DNA of 64,000 bases, from NCBI GenBank assembly GCA_964036155.1, contig OZ038423.1, positions 4,975,249 to 5,039,248 on the forward strand, read 5' to 3'. Position 1 is the stretch's first letter; each line of letters starts with the position of its first letter. Shown here piece by piece: positions 1 through 14,000 of the stretch. This DNA comes from Diploscapter coronatus. Taxonomy: Eukaryota; Nematoda; Chromadorea; Rhabditida; Rhabditidae. A program made the position numbers and the translations under genes. A model generated the notes under the pieces. That model searched no databases and had not been told where the DNA came from. It was given only the letters and a program-made list of their open reading frames with translations.

Positions 1-1444
1 ACGAGCATTGAGCTTCATCATTGAAATCTTCTGGCATGCTGACGTCCAAGAACAGACTGAATTCCTTCTCTTTGCGGGATTCTTCAACCAATGGCTGTGG
101 AGTGGTGGTGGAAACTTGGGCAACTTCTGTTGTTGTCTAAAATTTGTAATAAATTATTATTTGCCGAAACTATTCAAATTCTATCTTAGAGATAACATGA
201 AAGAGTTAAATAATAATCGAAGCACCGGATTGTGAAGTTATCTTTCAAATACACTCACAATCGGACTATATTTCGTTGTTCCAATTATGAAATTACTACA
301 CGCATTGTTAGAAAAAGAAATCATTAACCCTGAAGTATCATTTTCTCTTTTTGAAATGTACTATTTAAAGAAAGGTGGAGCTTTCATTAAACTATTTTCA
401 CATATATTATCAAATTAATCGAATTTCACTCTACGGAAAGTACTCACGGCTTCAGTCGTAACTTCTACACTTGGAGTCGTAGCATTCGAATTGTCGTCCT
501 TTCTCTTTCTGTATCCGCAGAGAGATCTCAACTCTTCACGAACTTCCTTTGGCAAATTCGCCAAGAATTGCTTTTCCTAAATTTTATTAGTTTATTTTGT
601 AAGTAAAGTAATGCGTATTATTTTTCTCACCTTCAACCTCAACTCTTTCCAGTTTTCGTAGGCTTCCTTGGCAGCTGGCGTCAAGGCAGCGATCTTCTTC
701 GTCAATTCCGTCTTTCTAATCTGGAGCTCTTCTCCCCATTTGTTAAACATAGCCAACTAAAATCGCTTTTTATTATTGTTCATCTCATAGAAAATGCCTA
801 CAGATTCTCCAGTTAGGAGTGAATAGGCTAGCTTCTTCAAAGCCAGCTCTTTCTGTTCAAGTGAAAGACGATGATCAAACCTAGAATAGTCTCATGTTGA
901 ATAAGTTTCAAAATTCGCTCATGCCAATGGCACGGATTTTAGCGGTGCAAACAAATTTTGTACTGCACTGCTAGCATCCCTGCTCAAGAAAGTCATACCA
1001 AACTGATCGGAATTCCTTTCTGACGGTCGACGAGACGTTTCTCAAGAAGCTTGGTCCACATCTTCCTGCGAAGATTTTGTCTCTCACATCGTCTGGTAAG
1101 GATCGGATAATTTCTCTGAGAATTTTATTTTTGAACGACAAAAAATCTCAAAATTAGCGAGACCTAGTTTGCTTGTGCTGAGCATCACAATCATCTCCTT
1201 CCTTGTAGTTGGTCCAGATCTGCCTGATCTGCTCGGCCTCCTTCTCTGGCACTTTGTCGATGAATCGTGGCAGACCGCACGGTGGACCCTGAAACAAAAG
1301 GAATGCAAAATTGTAAAATGCATCTTGAACTGTTCAACGTACTCGTCGACTCCATGGCCCGAGAGGGCTAAATGGATCGCTGGATCGAGGAGGAAATCCA
1401 AATGCGGCAAGTGGTAGGATAAGGAGACTGATTTTCTTGAGCAT
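1..1444 (-). CDS. Secreted helical protein, nematode SXP/RAL-2 (DUF148)-like, 3' end outside window
   Basis: Exons on the minus strand: 1343-1444, 1164-1288, 999-1115, 802-880, 631-756, 448-576 and 1-136 (continues off the left edge). All phases agree and give 271 codons. The start at 1444 sits directly after a TTTGCAG acceptor, which fits trans-splicing or a 5'-UTR intron. Residues 1-16 (MLKKISLLILPLAAFG) are a clear signal peptide. The mature part begins with GPPCGLPRF, then a motif with IRQIWTNYKEGDDC and IIRSLPDDVRDKI, cysteines at spaced positions, and a long charged helical stretch rich in Lys/Glu/Leu (about residues 120-225). After that comes a Thr/Glu-rich tail. The IW-x-NY-x-G-x-x-C and LP-x-x-VR pattern is what I associate with nematode secreted DUF148 proteins, but the family assignment is tentative. 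Function is unknown; such proteins are extracellular. Confidence 0.6.
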
Positions 1445-3588
1445 CTGCAAAGAGAAACGAATAAAAAGTCGAAGAGACGATTTGAAATCAAGCACAACAT
1501 TGTCGACTTTGCAAAATTATCAACAAAACTAATTCAGGCGAACCAGAGCAAAAATTTTTGGAGAATTCGAAAGCATGAGAAGCATTTTTAAATATCAATA
1601 ACTGATCGAGAATGATTTAAATGTGTTTAGAAAATGAAATAGATCGATATTCTAAAAAGTTGCAGGCAACAATTGAAAGGTGCGTAAATGGCAACATTCG
1701 AAAGAGGTCAAAGTGTTCGACCGTCTTTTATATTGAACTAAAAGCGATGCCTGGTCGAGCCGAGCCGAGCCGCAAAGAGACGGAAACTGTCTGAAGAAAG
1801 GTGGAAAGGTCTCGAAGAAAAAGTGGACTTGAGACCTGGAATGAGCCCTGCAGGACTGCAGGAGAACAGGTCAGCTGGACGAAGCGGGAGGAGGGCTCGA
1901 AAATAGACGAAGCAGAGCAAAGCAGAACAGACTCTGATGTGAGCAAACAATCGACAGGGAATTCGCTCGGGGCAAAAGTGGGTCGAAGCAGACAAAAACG
2001 CAGGAAAATGGGAAAAAAATGACGATGCAAACTGGGGATGAGCATCCGTCGATATTTCCGACAATTTCTTCGACTTTGGCCAATCAGCTTCTTCCGGTTC
2101 AGAACGCCTGCACCAAGAAGGTTCAAAATGTCTGCCTTTGAACTGGTGTGAAGATCTCTGATCGATGATGTGAAAACGTTAGAAGTGTTATTAGAGATTA
2201 TTTGAAAATTGCTTAAAAATAAAAAAAAAAAAACAATAATTTAATTCATTCAACTTTGCAATTTCGCGTATCACAGTTCCATCCAGCTTCTGGCGACATC
2301 AACATTACGAATATTTAGTATTGAAGAAAAAACTATCTAGAGTTTCTTTATACGATTGTCCAAAAATTATTTGACAATCACAAGATGCTTCTAATCAGGA
2401 ATTTGAATAAATTTTAGCCAAGTTAGCCATAAAAAGTGAATGAAGTCATATGCTGTGTACAGATGTGTTCATATTTTCAGATATCTTATAATTATCGTGA
2501 GATTTTAGTTTTAGATGGATGCTTTTGACACTCTTGACATCGAGATCGAAATTTTACAAGTCAAATTTCTTGGCATTGACACAATGTAAAGCGTATGAAC
2601 GACACCCCTATATTTACTGTGCTAATTTGATTTAGCACCATCAAATTAGTGGCGATTAAGTAAACTCAGGGCATTTTTTATTATGTGGCTAAGCCTGAAT
2701 TCATCACAAGAAGAAATTAAATTTTATTGGAGATTTCAAAATTCAATCGTATCATTTCAGTTACAGATCTTCAATATTCTAGAGCAAATATAAGTAGTCC
2801 TTTATTATCGATTAACGCATTGATCAGCGATATTTTCGTACTCTAAAACAATGTCCGATGAGTCAGTGCGGTGCAAAAAATAGACAGCAAATGATCACAG
2901 CGTTTTGTTTATTTTCGAGCATAAACTAGTTCGATTCTAAAAATCTAACTTCGTGGTGCGATTTTGCAATCAAACTTTGTCAAACTTCTTCTCCGCGTTT
3001 CATATCAGCGCAGCTTAAAATCAAAATCGACTTGGTAAATATTGGTTATTAGGCGGAGAAATGCGTTGAAACTTGTGGCAGCGAGAGACCTTTTCTGCGA
3101 CTACTTTTATATTTTATTTTGAATTTCGTATAAAATATGCGCTTCTGCAAAATAATGTTATTGAATTCAGAACGTGTGTTGGCTCGTGAGAATCTCGAGA
3201 GGCCGAGACTGAAATTCGAAAACTCGAAAACATTTGTGGCATCGAACAAAGTTGGAGTAGAGAAGAAATGGGGCGATGAACCCTGCACAAGGCAGCTGAC
3301 CAACAGGTGGCCTGTTAGAGTCGGCGAGCAGAGAAATAAACAAGTGGCCGAGAGAGGGGAAAAGATGCAGAATCATAAAAACACTGTTATTCTCTATTTC
3401 AGTGCCTCGATGTCTGTATCATCGACTCTCTCGCCACTTCTTCACGTATTTTTTTTCGAGAGTCTGAGCATCGATTTGATTCAATTTTCAGCTCTCAATT
3501 ATTCTATTTCAATCCTCATTCTCGCTCTGATTTCCTTGTTTCAGACCGACAACAAATATCGCGTTTCGAGTGATTGCTGAACACGAAA
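1445..3588. other. Intergenic region between divergent genes; no gene seen
   Basis: This is the shared upstream region of the secreted helical protein gene (left, minus) and the aspartic protease gene (right, plus). Roughly 1738-2020 is purine-rich on the plus strand and gives several overlapping open frames on both strands, which look like composition artefacts. A TTGTTTCAG acceptor ends at 3544, 45 nt before the protease ATG. It is a likely trans-splice or 5'-UTR splice site. Confidence 0.5.
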
Positions 3589-6665
<3,077 letters not shown>

Positions 6666-6750
6666 ATCACAGGCCTTTCCACACTCTGATCTAAATGTCT
6701 TTTTCAGGTTTCGTTCGTGTTAATACCATAATTATTTCCCTTTTTCTGTC

Positions 6751-6756
6751 AATAAA
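6751..6756 (+). terminator. Polyadenylation signal of the aspartic protease gene
   Basis: A perfect AATAAA lies 86 nt after the stop codon, a normal distance for a short 3' UTR. Confidence 0.7.
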
Positions 6757-8229
6757 GACCCTTGAAATGTCAGAGTTTTGAACTTTTTATTGATTAATGT
6801 AAATGAATTCTCGCATGTTTTACTTCTATATAACACGGTATTATCCTGCGTTTCTTTTGTTCTTCTAATTTTTGCGCCTTCTTTCCATTTATACCTCATT
6901 TTTGTGTTTCTACTTTAGGGGCAGCCGCCCGTAATTGACGTGGTTCATCGCCATTAGTGGGACTACGAGAGATAAGAGGTGAGAGAAGGAAGAAGAGGAA
7001 ATATAATTGACATGAAACATCGAGAAAATGCGAGATATTGCGAATTAGAGGCAGGGTATTAGGTGTGCTTGCAAAATGGTGCAAGCTTTCACTTTCTTCT
7101 ATCCGCAGAAACCGTAGAATTGCATCACTTCTATGCATGCAAGGTGACTGAAGAAGCATAGTTAACGCCTTCATTTTAACGAATGTCCGGTCTCCGCCAA
7201 ATTACCTCACACCTAAAACAAACTCCCTAAAACCTCAATTTTCACTTTCTATTCTGTTCTCAACCATAACATTTGTTTGTCTTCCTTCTTTCATTATAAC
7301 ACGGAAGCCAATTATTTTTCTCAAGTATTTTGTTTTGCGCGTACAAAATATGGTCTAAAATCGTGATCCAGAGAAAATATTATAAGGAAAAGAGTAGAGC
7401 TGACCAGGTAATTCACTGATTACCCATTTAACTTTCAAGATGTTGCAATTTTCCTGTCACTTATTCATAGACACACTAAATTTTGCCTCATTTTTACTGT
7501 TAGGGTCTTGCTTGTGTCTAAAGAGCATTTCATTCTCCCATTAAAGGTGTAATAAATTTGCTATTTACCTCACAAATGTCCATTTTGATGTGCTGCAACA
7601 TGTTGTGGCCAATTCGGCACTCGATTACATGGACGCAGATGTCGACCTCTGCGGTCGAAAAGAGAAGAAAGAGCAGAAACAGTTGATTCACTTTTTTGCT
7701 CTTCTTGTAAATAGCCTCCTTCTCCTCTCTTCTCGCCCTGAGGAATCCCTTTCCCTCTCTGTTTGCACCGTCTCAGTCTCTGTCTCAGTGTCTTTCTGAC
7801 CGGCCACGGTTGACTTCTCTGCTGCTTTGCTTTGCGTCTTCTTTGCGTATTTTTGACACAGCTAAGCCCCCTCCCTTCTGTGTTCTTCCCTCTCGTCAAA
7901 CCATTATCTTTCCGTCTTTCCGTTCCCCTCAGAATTTTCTGTATCTCCTCTCTACTTGCTCTACATCTCAAATCTTCTCCCAAACAGTTCACTTTCTCAA
8001 TTCGGACTTATCTTTCCTCGAAGATATCTCGAATCTCTTTTTCTTTGCTTCCTCCATAGCTCACGCTCCCTCACTCCCTCTCACTTTCTCTTCCTCTTTT
8101 CGAAATGTGAAGTGTCCATTCAATCGGCTACTTATTGTCGTCATCTCATAATTCCGACATTTTGATTTTTACCTCAAAAATACTTGTGGGAAGTGCTCTT
8201 TTCAGGTGTATGATTCAGTAAATCGATCC
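6757..8229. other. Intergenic region; pyrimidine-rich tract, no gene seen
   Basis: Roughly 7720-8110 is strongly C/T-rich on the plus strand and therefore contains long stop-free frames on both strands. None has a family signature or coherent splice signals. A TCTTTTCAG acceptor ends at 8205, 25 nt before the next start codon, a candidate trans-splice site. Confidence 0.5.
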
Positions 8230-9552
8230 ATGTTTCTCACGCTATTATTCCAACTTCTAACGTCCATATCAGGCAAGGTTTTCATCTATTTTCTTAGAAA
8301 AGATCTTAACGAAAATGCTTGAATTATTTTCGATAAGCAGAATAGGTTTAGCCTCGGCAATTTATTGTAAAAAAAACTAATTTAAATAGTGCGCCGTGAA
8401 CATCATCGCCGTGAAAAAATTTCCGAAATCAAACTATTTTTCGTTTATGACTGTCCCAATTTCAGAAATTTCCATGAATCACTCAAATTATCAGAGATGC
8501 AAAAAATCGTGCATTTTTTCGATTATTTTGCATGCAAAGTTCATCGTAGAGAGAGGGAGATATTTGTATCATTAAAACTAGTGCAAAATTGACCTTCGTT
8601 GCCATCTATCCTGGTCAAGAAATGAATTGAGCCAGGGCTAGTCAAAGACTAAAATTTGAAAAATTCAAATACAAAGCTTTGTGCCAGCCCCTGATTAAGA
8701 CTAATGGCAAAATTTTGAGATTTATTTACGAGTACTCCTTTCAGAATCGCTCCAATCAACCGATATTCGATGTTATGCCTGCACGACGATAGATGCAAAT
8801 GCAATGCTTTCGTCAATCACTGATCCAAATTGGCTGCGGTGGCTCGAGAATGTTCGATATGTTCCATTCTCAGATTATTGTGCAGATGAATTTCAGGTAG
8901 CATTACTTGTTTTAAACTTACATTTATTTTAGACAAACATTGTCACTTTTCAATGTATTCAATCGAAAGTTGATTCAAACTGGTGTCTTATGCACAAAGT
9001 TATCATTGGTAATTTTCGGTGTCAAAATTTACAAATCCTAAATCATCCTCGTGAACAACTTCGGAATTAATTGAAACATCGACTCTACTATCTATTTCTC
9101 TGTAAATTTACACTGCATTTCTTTCAGTTGGATATGGCACTTCGTGACGGCGTTCGATCGAGTGAATGCGCCAACGGTGTCTGCATGAAGATGGCATTCG
9201 TAGAGCGGAGTGGAAATGCGCATGTTTGGAGGAGCTGCATTCCGAATGCGAAGGATCAGATCCGGACTGATTGTACCAAAATCGCCAGCGGTGAAGGTAG
9301 GGAATTTTATGATTTACAAAAATTGCAAATATTTTTCCTCCCATTTCGTAAAATAGTAATACATATGTAACAATTATGACATCCTGTCTAAATCGATAAA
9401 CTTATATTTACAGAAAAAGTAACCGTTTTTTAGGATTATTGGAAGTTTGCACCTGCGATGGAAATCTTTGCAATTCGACGAGTCTCCTGAATAGCTCAAC
9501 ATTTCTAGTTTTACTTATTTCGATATCATGTTTGCTTGTTAATTTTCTATGA
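8230..9552 (+). CDS. Ly6/uPAR-type three-finger protein, GPI-anchored, predicted
   Basis: Exons 8230-8272, 8745-8896, 9128-9296 and 9434-9552 give 160 aa with consistent phases. Residues 1-14 are a signal peptide. The mature protein starts with RCYACTTID and ends its cysteine core with VCTCDGNLCN, the C-x-C-x4-CN signature that closes Ly6/uPAR three-finger domains. After it come Ser/Asn-rich residues and a hydrophobic tail (FLVLLISISCLLVNFL) with no cytoplasmic residues, as in a GPI-attachment signal. The likely location is the outer face of the plasma membrane. Family members of this size in nematodes modulate receptors and channels, but the partner here is unknown. The first intron uses a GC donor (CAG|GCAAGG). 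Confidence 0.8.
8633..8693. repeat. Short hAT-like inverted-repeat remnant in intron 1 of the Ly6-like gene
   Basis: A 61-bp segment begins CAGGGCTAGTCAAAG and ends with the near-complement CTTTGTGCCAGCCCCTG. CAGGG-type ends are typical of hAT transposon terminal repeats. The flanking 8-mers do not match well, so any target duplication has decayed or is absent. Confidence 0.4.
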
Positions 9553-9635
9553 TTTTCATTTGTTACATGTAAAACTCCAAACAATTACGGTGCTAAAATG
9601 ATGATATCAACCAAAATGTACACTTAATTATCGTA

Positions 9636-9641
9636 AATAAA
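9636..9641 (+). terminator. Polyadenylation signal of the Ly6-like gene
   Basis: AATAAA lies 84 nt after the stop codon. Confidence 0.6.
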
Positions 9642-11071
9642 ATTTTATTTTTCTTCGATTCGATTATATATGGATATGATAAGATAAAAAGTGCATTTAA
9701 TAATTGCGATGATTAAATATGGGAATGAAAATCATATAAATGTGCTTGGAATATGATGATAATAATCAACTTTCTAATTTCATAATTACGATTAACATTC
9801 GTTAGATAAATAGCTATTATGACACGTATTCGGGTTGTAGTTTGTATATCGAACTAATGGTGATTTTACAATTGAAGTTCAGATGAAAATAGCATTTTAA
9901 AATCGGATTAGTATAAGTTAGGAAATAATCATTTAATTAGAGTACTTTAAAATGATATATTGTGATAAGGTGAAACTGCATCATCTCTGGATATAATTTC
10001 GAGATTTTGCAAGACAAGCATGGCATAATAAAGTTACTAACTACCTTTTCGTGATGATTCGCTGAAGTTTTCCATAACATATTCTCTAATAAGTTGGTAG
10101 TATTTGGCTATTTGAAAATCGCGAACTCTCAAGTCCTATATGCCATACGAAATAGTGTATGGCTAGATTAGGATATTGGATGGTACAGTTTCTTTTCCCA
10201 CACTATTTCGTATAGAACGTGTGACACGATGGCTCGCGATTTTCAGACTGCCATGATATTGCGAATCAACTTTCATTGGATTTATAATTTTCAAAATTCG
10301 AAATAAATTTCAGAAATGCAGTAATTTCTTTCAACAACGTTAAAATGTTTTGATTGATATGATGATACTGAAACTTGAATTGTTGATATTAGGAAAATGA
10401 GAATAACAGAAAAATTCGAAAGTTATTGAACACGATTGTACTTGGAGTTGAATGAAAATGGGTTTTTGATGGAGTATCATCCAATTTTAGATAATTGGCC
10501 AGTAATTATTAAAACACAAATAAAAAGAATCGAGGTTAAATATCGAATTATAACATTAAATAAACAAAAAGGAAGATATGCCAATTTGCATATCGAAGAG
10601 AAGGACCGGCTTCAGAATTTCGATGAATCCGGTATTAATGCCGCGAAAATTCGAATTCAAGAAATAAGAATAAAACAAAAAATGAAGAATACTTTCCATT
10701 TTGTAGAATCTCATTTGCTTCTGCATAATCTACACATAAATATTACCTCACAGAACTAACAATCATTGAAGAATGCAACTAGAAAAAAACCAAAAATACG
10801 CAAAAGATACAAAAGCGATAAAATTTTTAAAAATAAATTATGAAGATAGATTATTAGTTGGGTAAAATTGAAATAATATTTCAGATTTGTTGACATATCT
10901 TACTCAACCAAGAGTTTTCAGTGTTTATGGAGAAAACTGACTATTTGGAAGAAAAATCTCCATATTTTATGAGGGGATAAATATTCGACTCAACTCATAT
11001 AATTATCATCACCTAAAATATTATTTCTGAAGAATAAATTAGGTATCTTTAATTGTCCATAAATAATAAAT
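9642..11071. other. Very AT-rich region between convergent genes; 107-codon orphan frame at 10436-10759
   Basis: The Ly6-like gene (plus) and the PHD protein gene (minus) converge on this segment. It contains a foldback repeat (10105-10253) and an open frame of 107 codons at 10436-10759 (plus). The predicted product is rich in Ile, Lys and Asn, has no signal peptide, no recognisable domain and no splice context. In DNA this AT-rich such a frame can occur by chance, and I do not call it a gene. Confidence 0.4.
10105..10253. mobile_element. Imperfect foldback element (MITE-like), 149 bp
   Basis: The two halves are inverted copies. The left arm runs TGGCTATTTGAAAATCGCGA and continues to CATACGAAATAGTG. 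The reverse complement of the right arm runs TGGCAGTCTGAAAATCGCGA and continues to ATACGAAATAGTG. About 53 bp pair with some mismatches. No coding capacity is present, and no clear target duplication was found. Confidence 0.55.
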
Positions 11072-14000
11072 TTATCGTATAGCCAGCGACGCACAGTTAT
11101 CGCAGACCCATTTGCAGGTTGAGCTTTCCATTTCCAAACGACTCGCTGCTTCTGGAGTCAGACGACTACATTCCTGAAATTATCAAGTTCAGTCAAAAAT
11201 ATTAGAAAAAAGAAGTGAAATCAATTCCCTCCTACGTAATTTTCTAGATCGGACATTTTTGCCTGAGAATGAAGAAATGTATATAAAGAAGAAACATGAA
11301 ACAATCATTTTTTAAAATAATTTCAAAACTTACTCTATGGAAAACGCGTCTGCAATTCACGTCTCCATTGCATCGGATGTAGGGTTGGTTTTGCTAAAAT
11401 GATTTCGTTTTCATAATCCTCAATATCCATTATTTTCATTATTTTTACCTGAATAGGATTCATGCATCCAGAGCAGTAATACTCGATTTGCTGTTGAGTG
11501 TGTTGAACGTTCTGCTGAGATCCTGGATTGCTGTAGCTCTGTGGAGTCGGCTGTTGTGATTGCATCATCATTGGCTGCTGCTGCTGTTGTTGGGATTTCT
11601 GCTGTTGCTGTTGAGGCTGAGACGACATCGGTCCATTTTGAGGGGCACCGTATCTCGCCTGAAAATTGAAATTGAGTGTGGTTTATGAAAGATAGGCTTT
11701 ATACTTATTATCCCAGAAGAGAGTAGCAAGCCACACCTTCAAATTTATTTTTTTTTCAATATTCCATGCTATATCATTAAAATTGAGAAACTCATTGATA
11801 AAAACCGGTTGCGAAGATAATTTAATTGGTTTCGTAAACGTTAAGGGAACGAATGATAATGATCGTGGTCGAGTTGTCATTCAATTAGTCAGGAAATCGG
11901 AAAAGTAATGATGAAACATTTATCAAGCTGCGCTGTGATGATGAATTGGAAACCAAAATCTTTCAGGTCCATAAACCATACGAAATCGTTGAATAGATTT
12001 TCTCTTTCTATAGATCTTAGCATTATTCTGCTCAGATTGTGAATTTATGATTTCCAAACATAAATGGAGAGAAATCGTTTTTCTCCTACAACATTTTTTA
12101 CCTGGTTCATGTCCATCTGATGCATCTGTGGCATTCCTTGCTGTCCCTGCATCATGCTCTGTTGCATCATTTGATTTCCTCCGGTCATCATATATCCAGC
12201 AGACATCGATCTGTTCAACGGGGGCATCTGATAGGAGGAATTCATTTGCTGTTGTGGCTGTTGACCCATGTGAGGCATGTAGTGAGGCTGTGCCTGTTGC
12301 TGCATTTGACCATTGCCTGGCTGCATATTCGCCATCATTTGTTGATTCTGAATTATATCTATATAACATAATATAATAGCTTAAAAATCTTGATGTATAT
12401 TCAACTAATCCAAAGAAATTTGTTCGACGGAATAGAAGAATTTTTCGTATCATTCCTCCATAATCACACCCACTTTCAGTTTCTCAGCACACGTGTTGCA
12501 TCATATCCAAATTATTTACTCTTCATACCTGCTGATTAGCGGCCATCATTGGGTTGTGGAAGTGATCAGCATCCGACACACTCCTACTCTTCTTGGGCGC
12601 TGGTTTGGATGACCCTGTCTGTTGAGTTGGTGCTGCTTGTTGGGGTGTTGGAGCGAATTGAGTAGGCATCATGGATGCATGCATTGACTGAGATCTGTTC
12701 AAAGGTGGCGGAACCATCGGAGGTCCCATCGAGATGTGCTGCTCCATACCCTGGCTAGGAGGAATGCGGCGCTCGTATTGAAGTTGGTAGAATTTTGTCC
12801 CATGTAGGAAAGCGAAAGTTGGTGGCTCTTTCGGAGCAGGCACCTAAGCGATGATGTTATTTTTCGATCAGAAGTCGTTTTGGCCAAATCTTACATGATT
12901 TCCAACGGGATAAGGCGTTCGTAATTGGCGTCTCGGACTATCATAGTATTGAGCCAGACGAGGATTGCAGCGCTGAAATAATAGCAATTCAATTCTATTG
13001 TTATGATATCCCCGGTTTAAAATGAAGATAGTTTGGAGAGATGATAGTTCGCTTGGCATCAAACGCCTATTGCCTGTCTTGCATTCGGTAGCTCATTTTT
13101 GAGCCCTCCGCATCTGTCAGCACAGCCGAGCTCAGCTGAGTCCGGCCGGTCTAGCAGATGCAGAGCCTATTCTCATTTCCGAAAGAAACTTCACCGCGTG
13201 AAGACGAGGAAGGAAGCAATAGTTTGAAGGTATGTTCTCTCCAAACTCTCTTCCCATTTGAAGAAAGTATCTTATTCTTTCTATTTTCATAGCTTCTTGA
13301 TTTTTCATTATTGTCAGACACAAGTTTGGTCTTTCCATCTCTGAAAAAATAGGAGCACTATATTTTACAGCACGACGAAGTAGACGTGCAGATAGAATGA
13401 GGCTGAGAAATCTTCCAATAGTAACTATCATCTTATTTCATAATCTATTGTTGTGGTTTGCTTGTATTCATAATTTCACTACATCCAATCGCCGCGCGCT
13501 GATTACCTTGAATTGCTCCTTCATATTCTGCATAGCGGCTGGCATTTCGTAGTGAGTAACGGTTGTGAAGCTCGAGTCTGCAGACGGAGGACTGGGCATA
13601 GCACCGGGGCGGGCACAGGCCTGTTGCTGCTGAAATTGTAGTCTGCATTTTTCAATTACAAAACACACATTTGGCTGTTTTTTTGTTGTTGATATCTTAC
13701 TCCAGATTTCGAAATGGAAATGAATATGAACTGAATTCAGGAGACATATCTGTGCAAGATGACATTGGAATGTCATGTGAATTTGCAATTTAACGCCAGC
13801 TTTGTTCTTTTCTTTAGAATCTAGCATCCAACATTCAACACTGCATATTTCTTGATGATGAGTGTGGGTGTGGTTAGAGAAATTTCAATCCCATGCACTG
13901 TTGATAACGTTTCATGCCAATCTGTCTGTTGCATACCTGTTGCTGTTGCTGTTGTTGCGAGGATTCGTCTTTGACCATTGCTTGGTAAGTCTGTTGAAGA

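Noticed and set aside
7570..8165. Several overlapping open frames on both strands
   Set aside because: They lie in a C/T-rich tract that lacks stop codons by composition; products are Ser/Leu/Phe- or Arg/Lys-rich without motifs.
10436..10759. 107-codon frame between convergent genes
   Set aside because: Long for the region but AT-driven composition, no recognisable domain or gene context; kept only as a note.
13085..13440. Minus-strand frame of 99 codons between PHD-protein exons
   Set aside because: Flanking exons join directly in phase, and the frame lacks matching acceptor/donor pairs; treated as intron.
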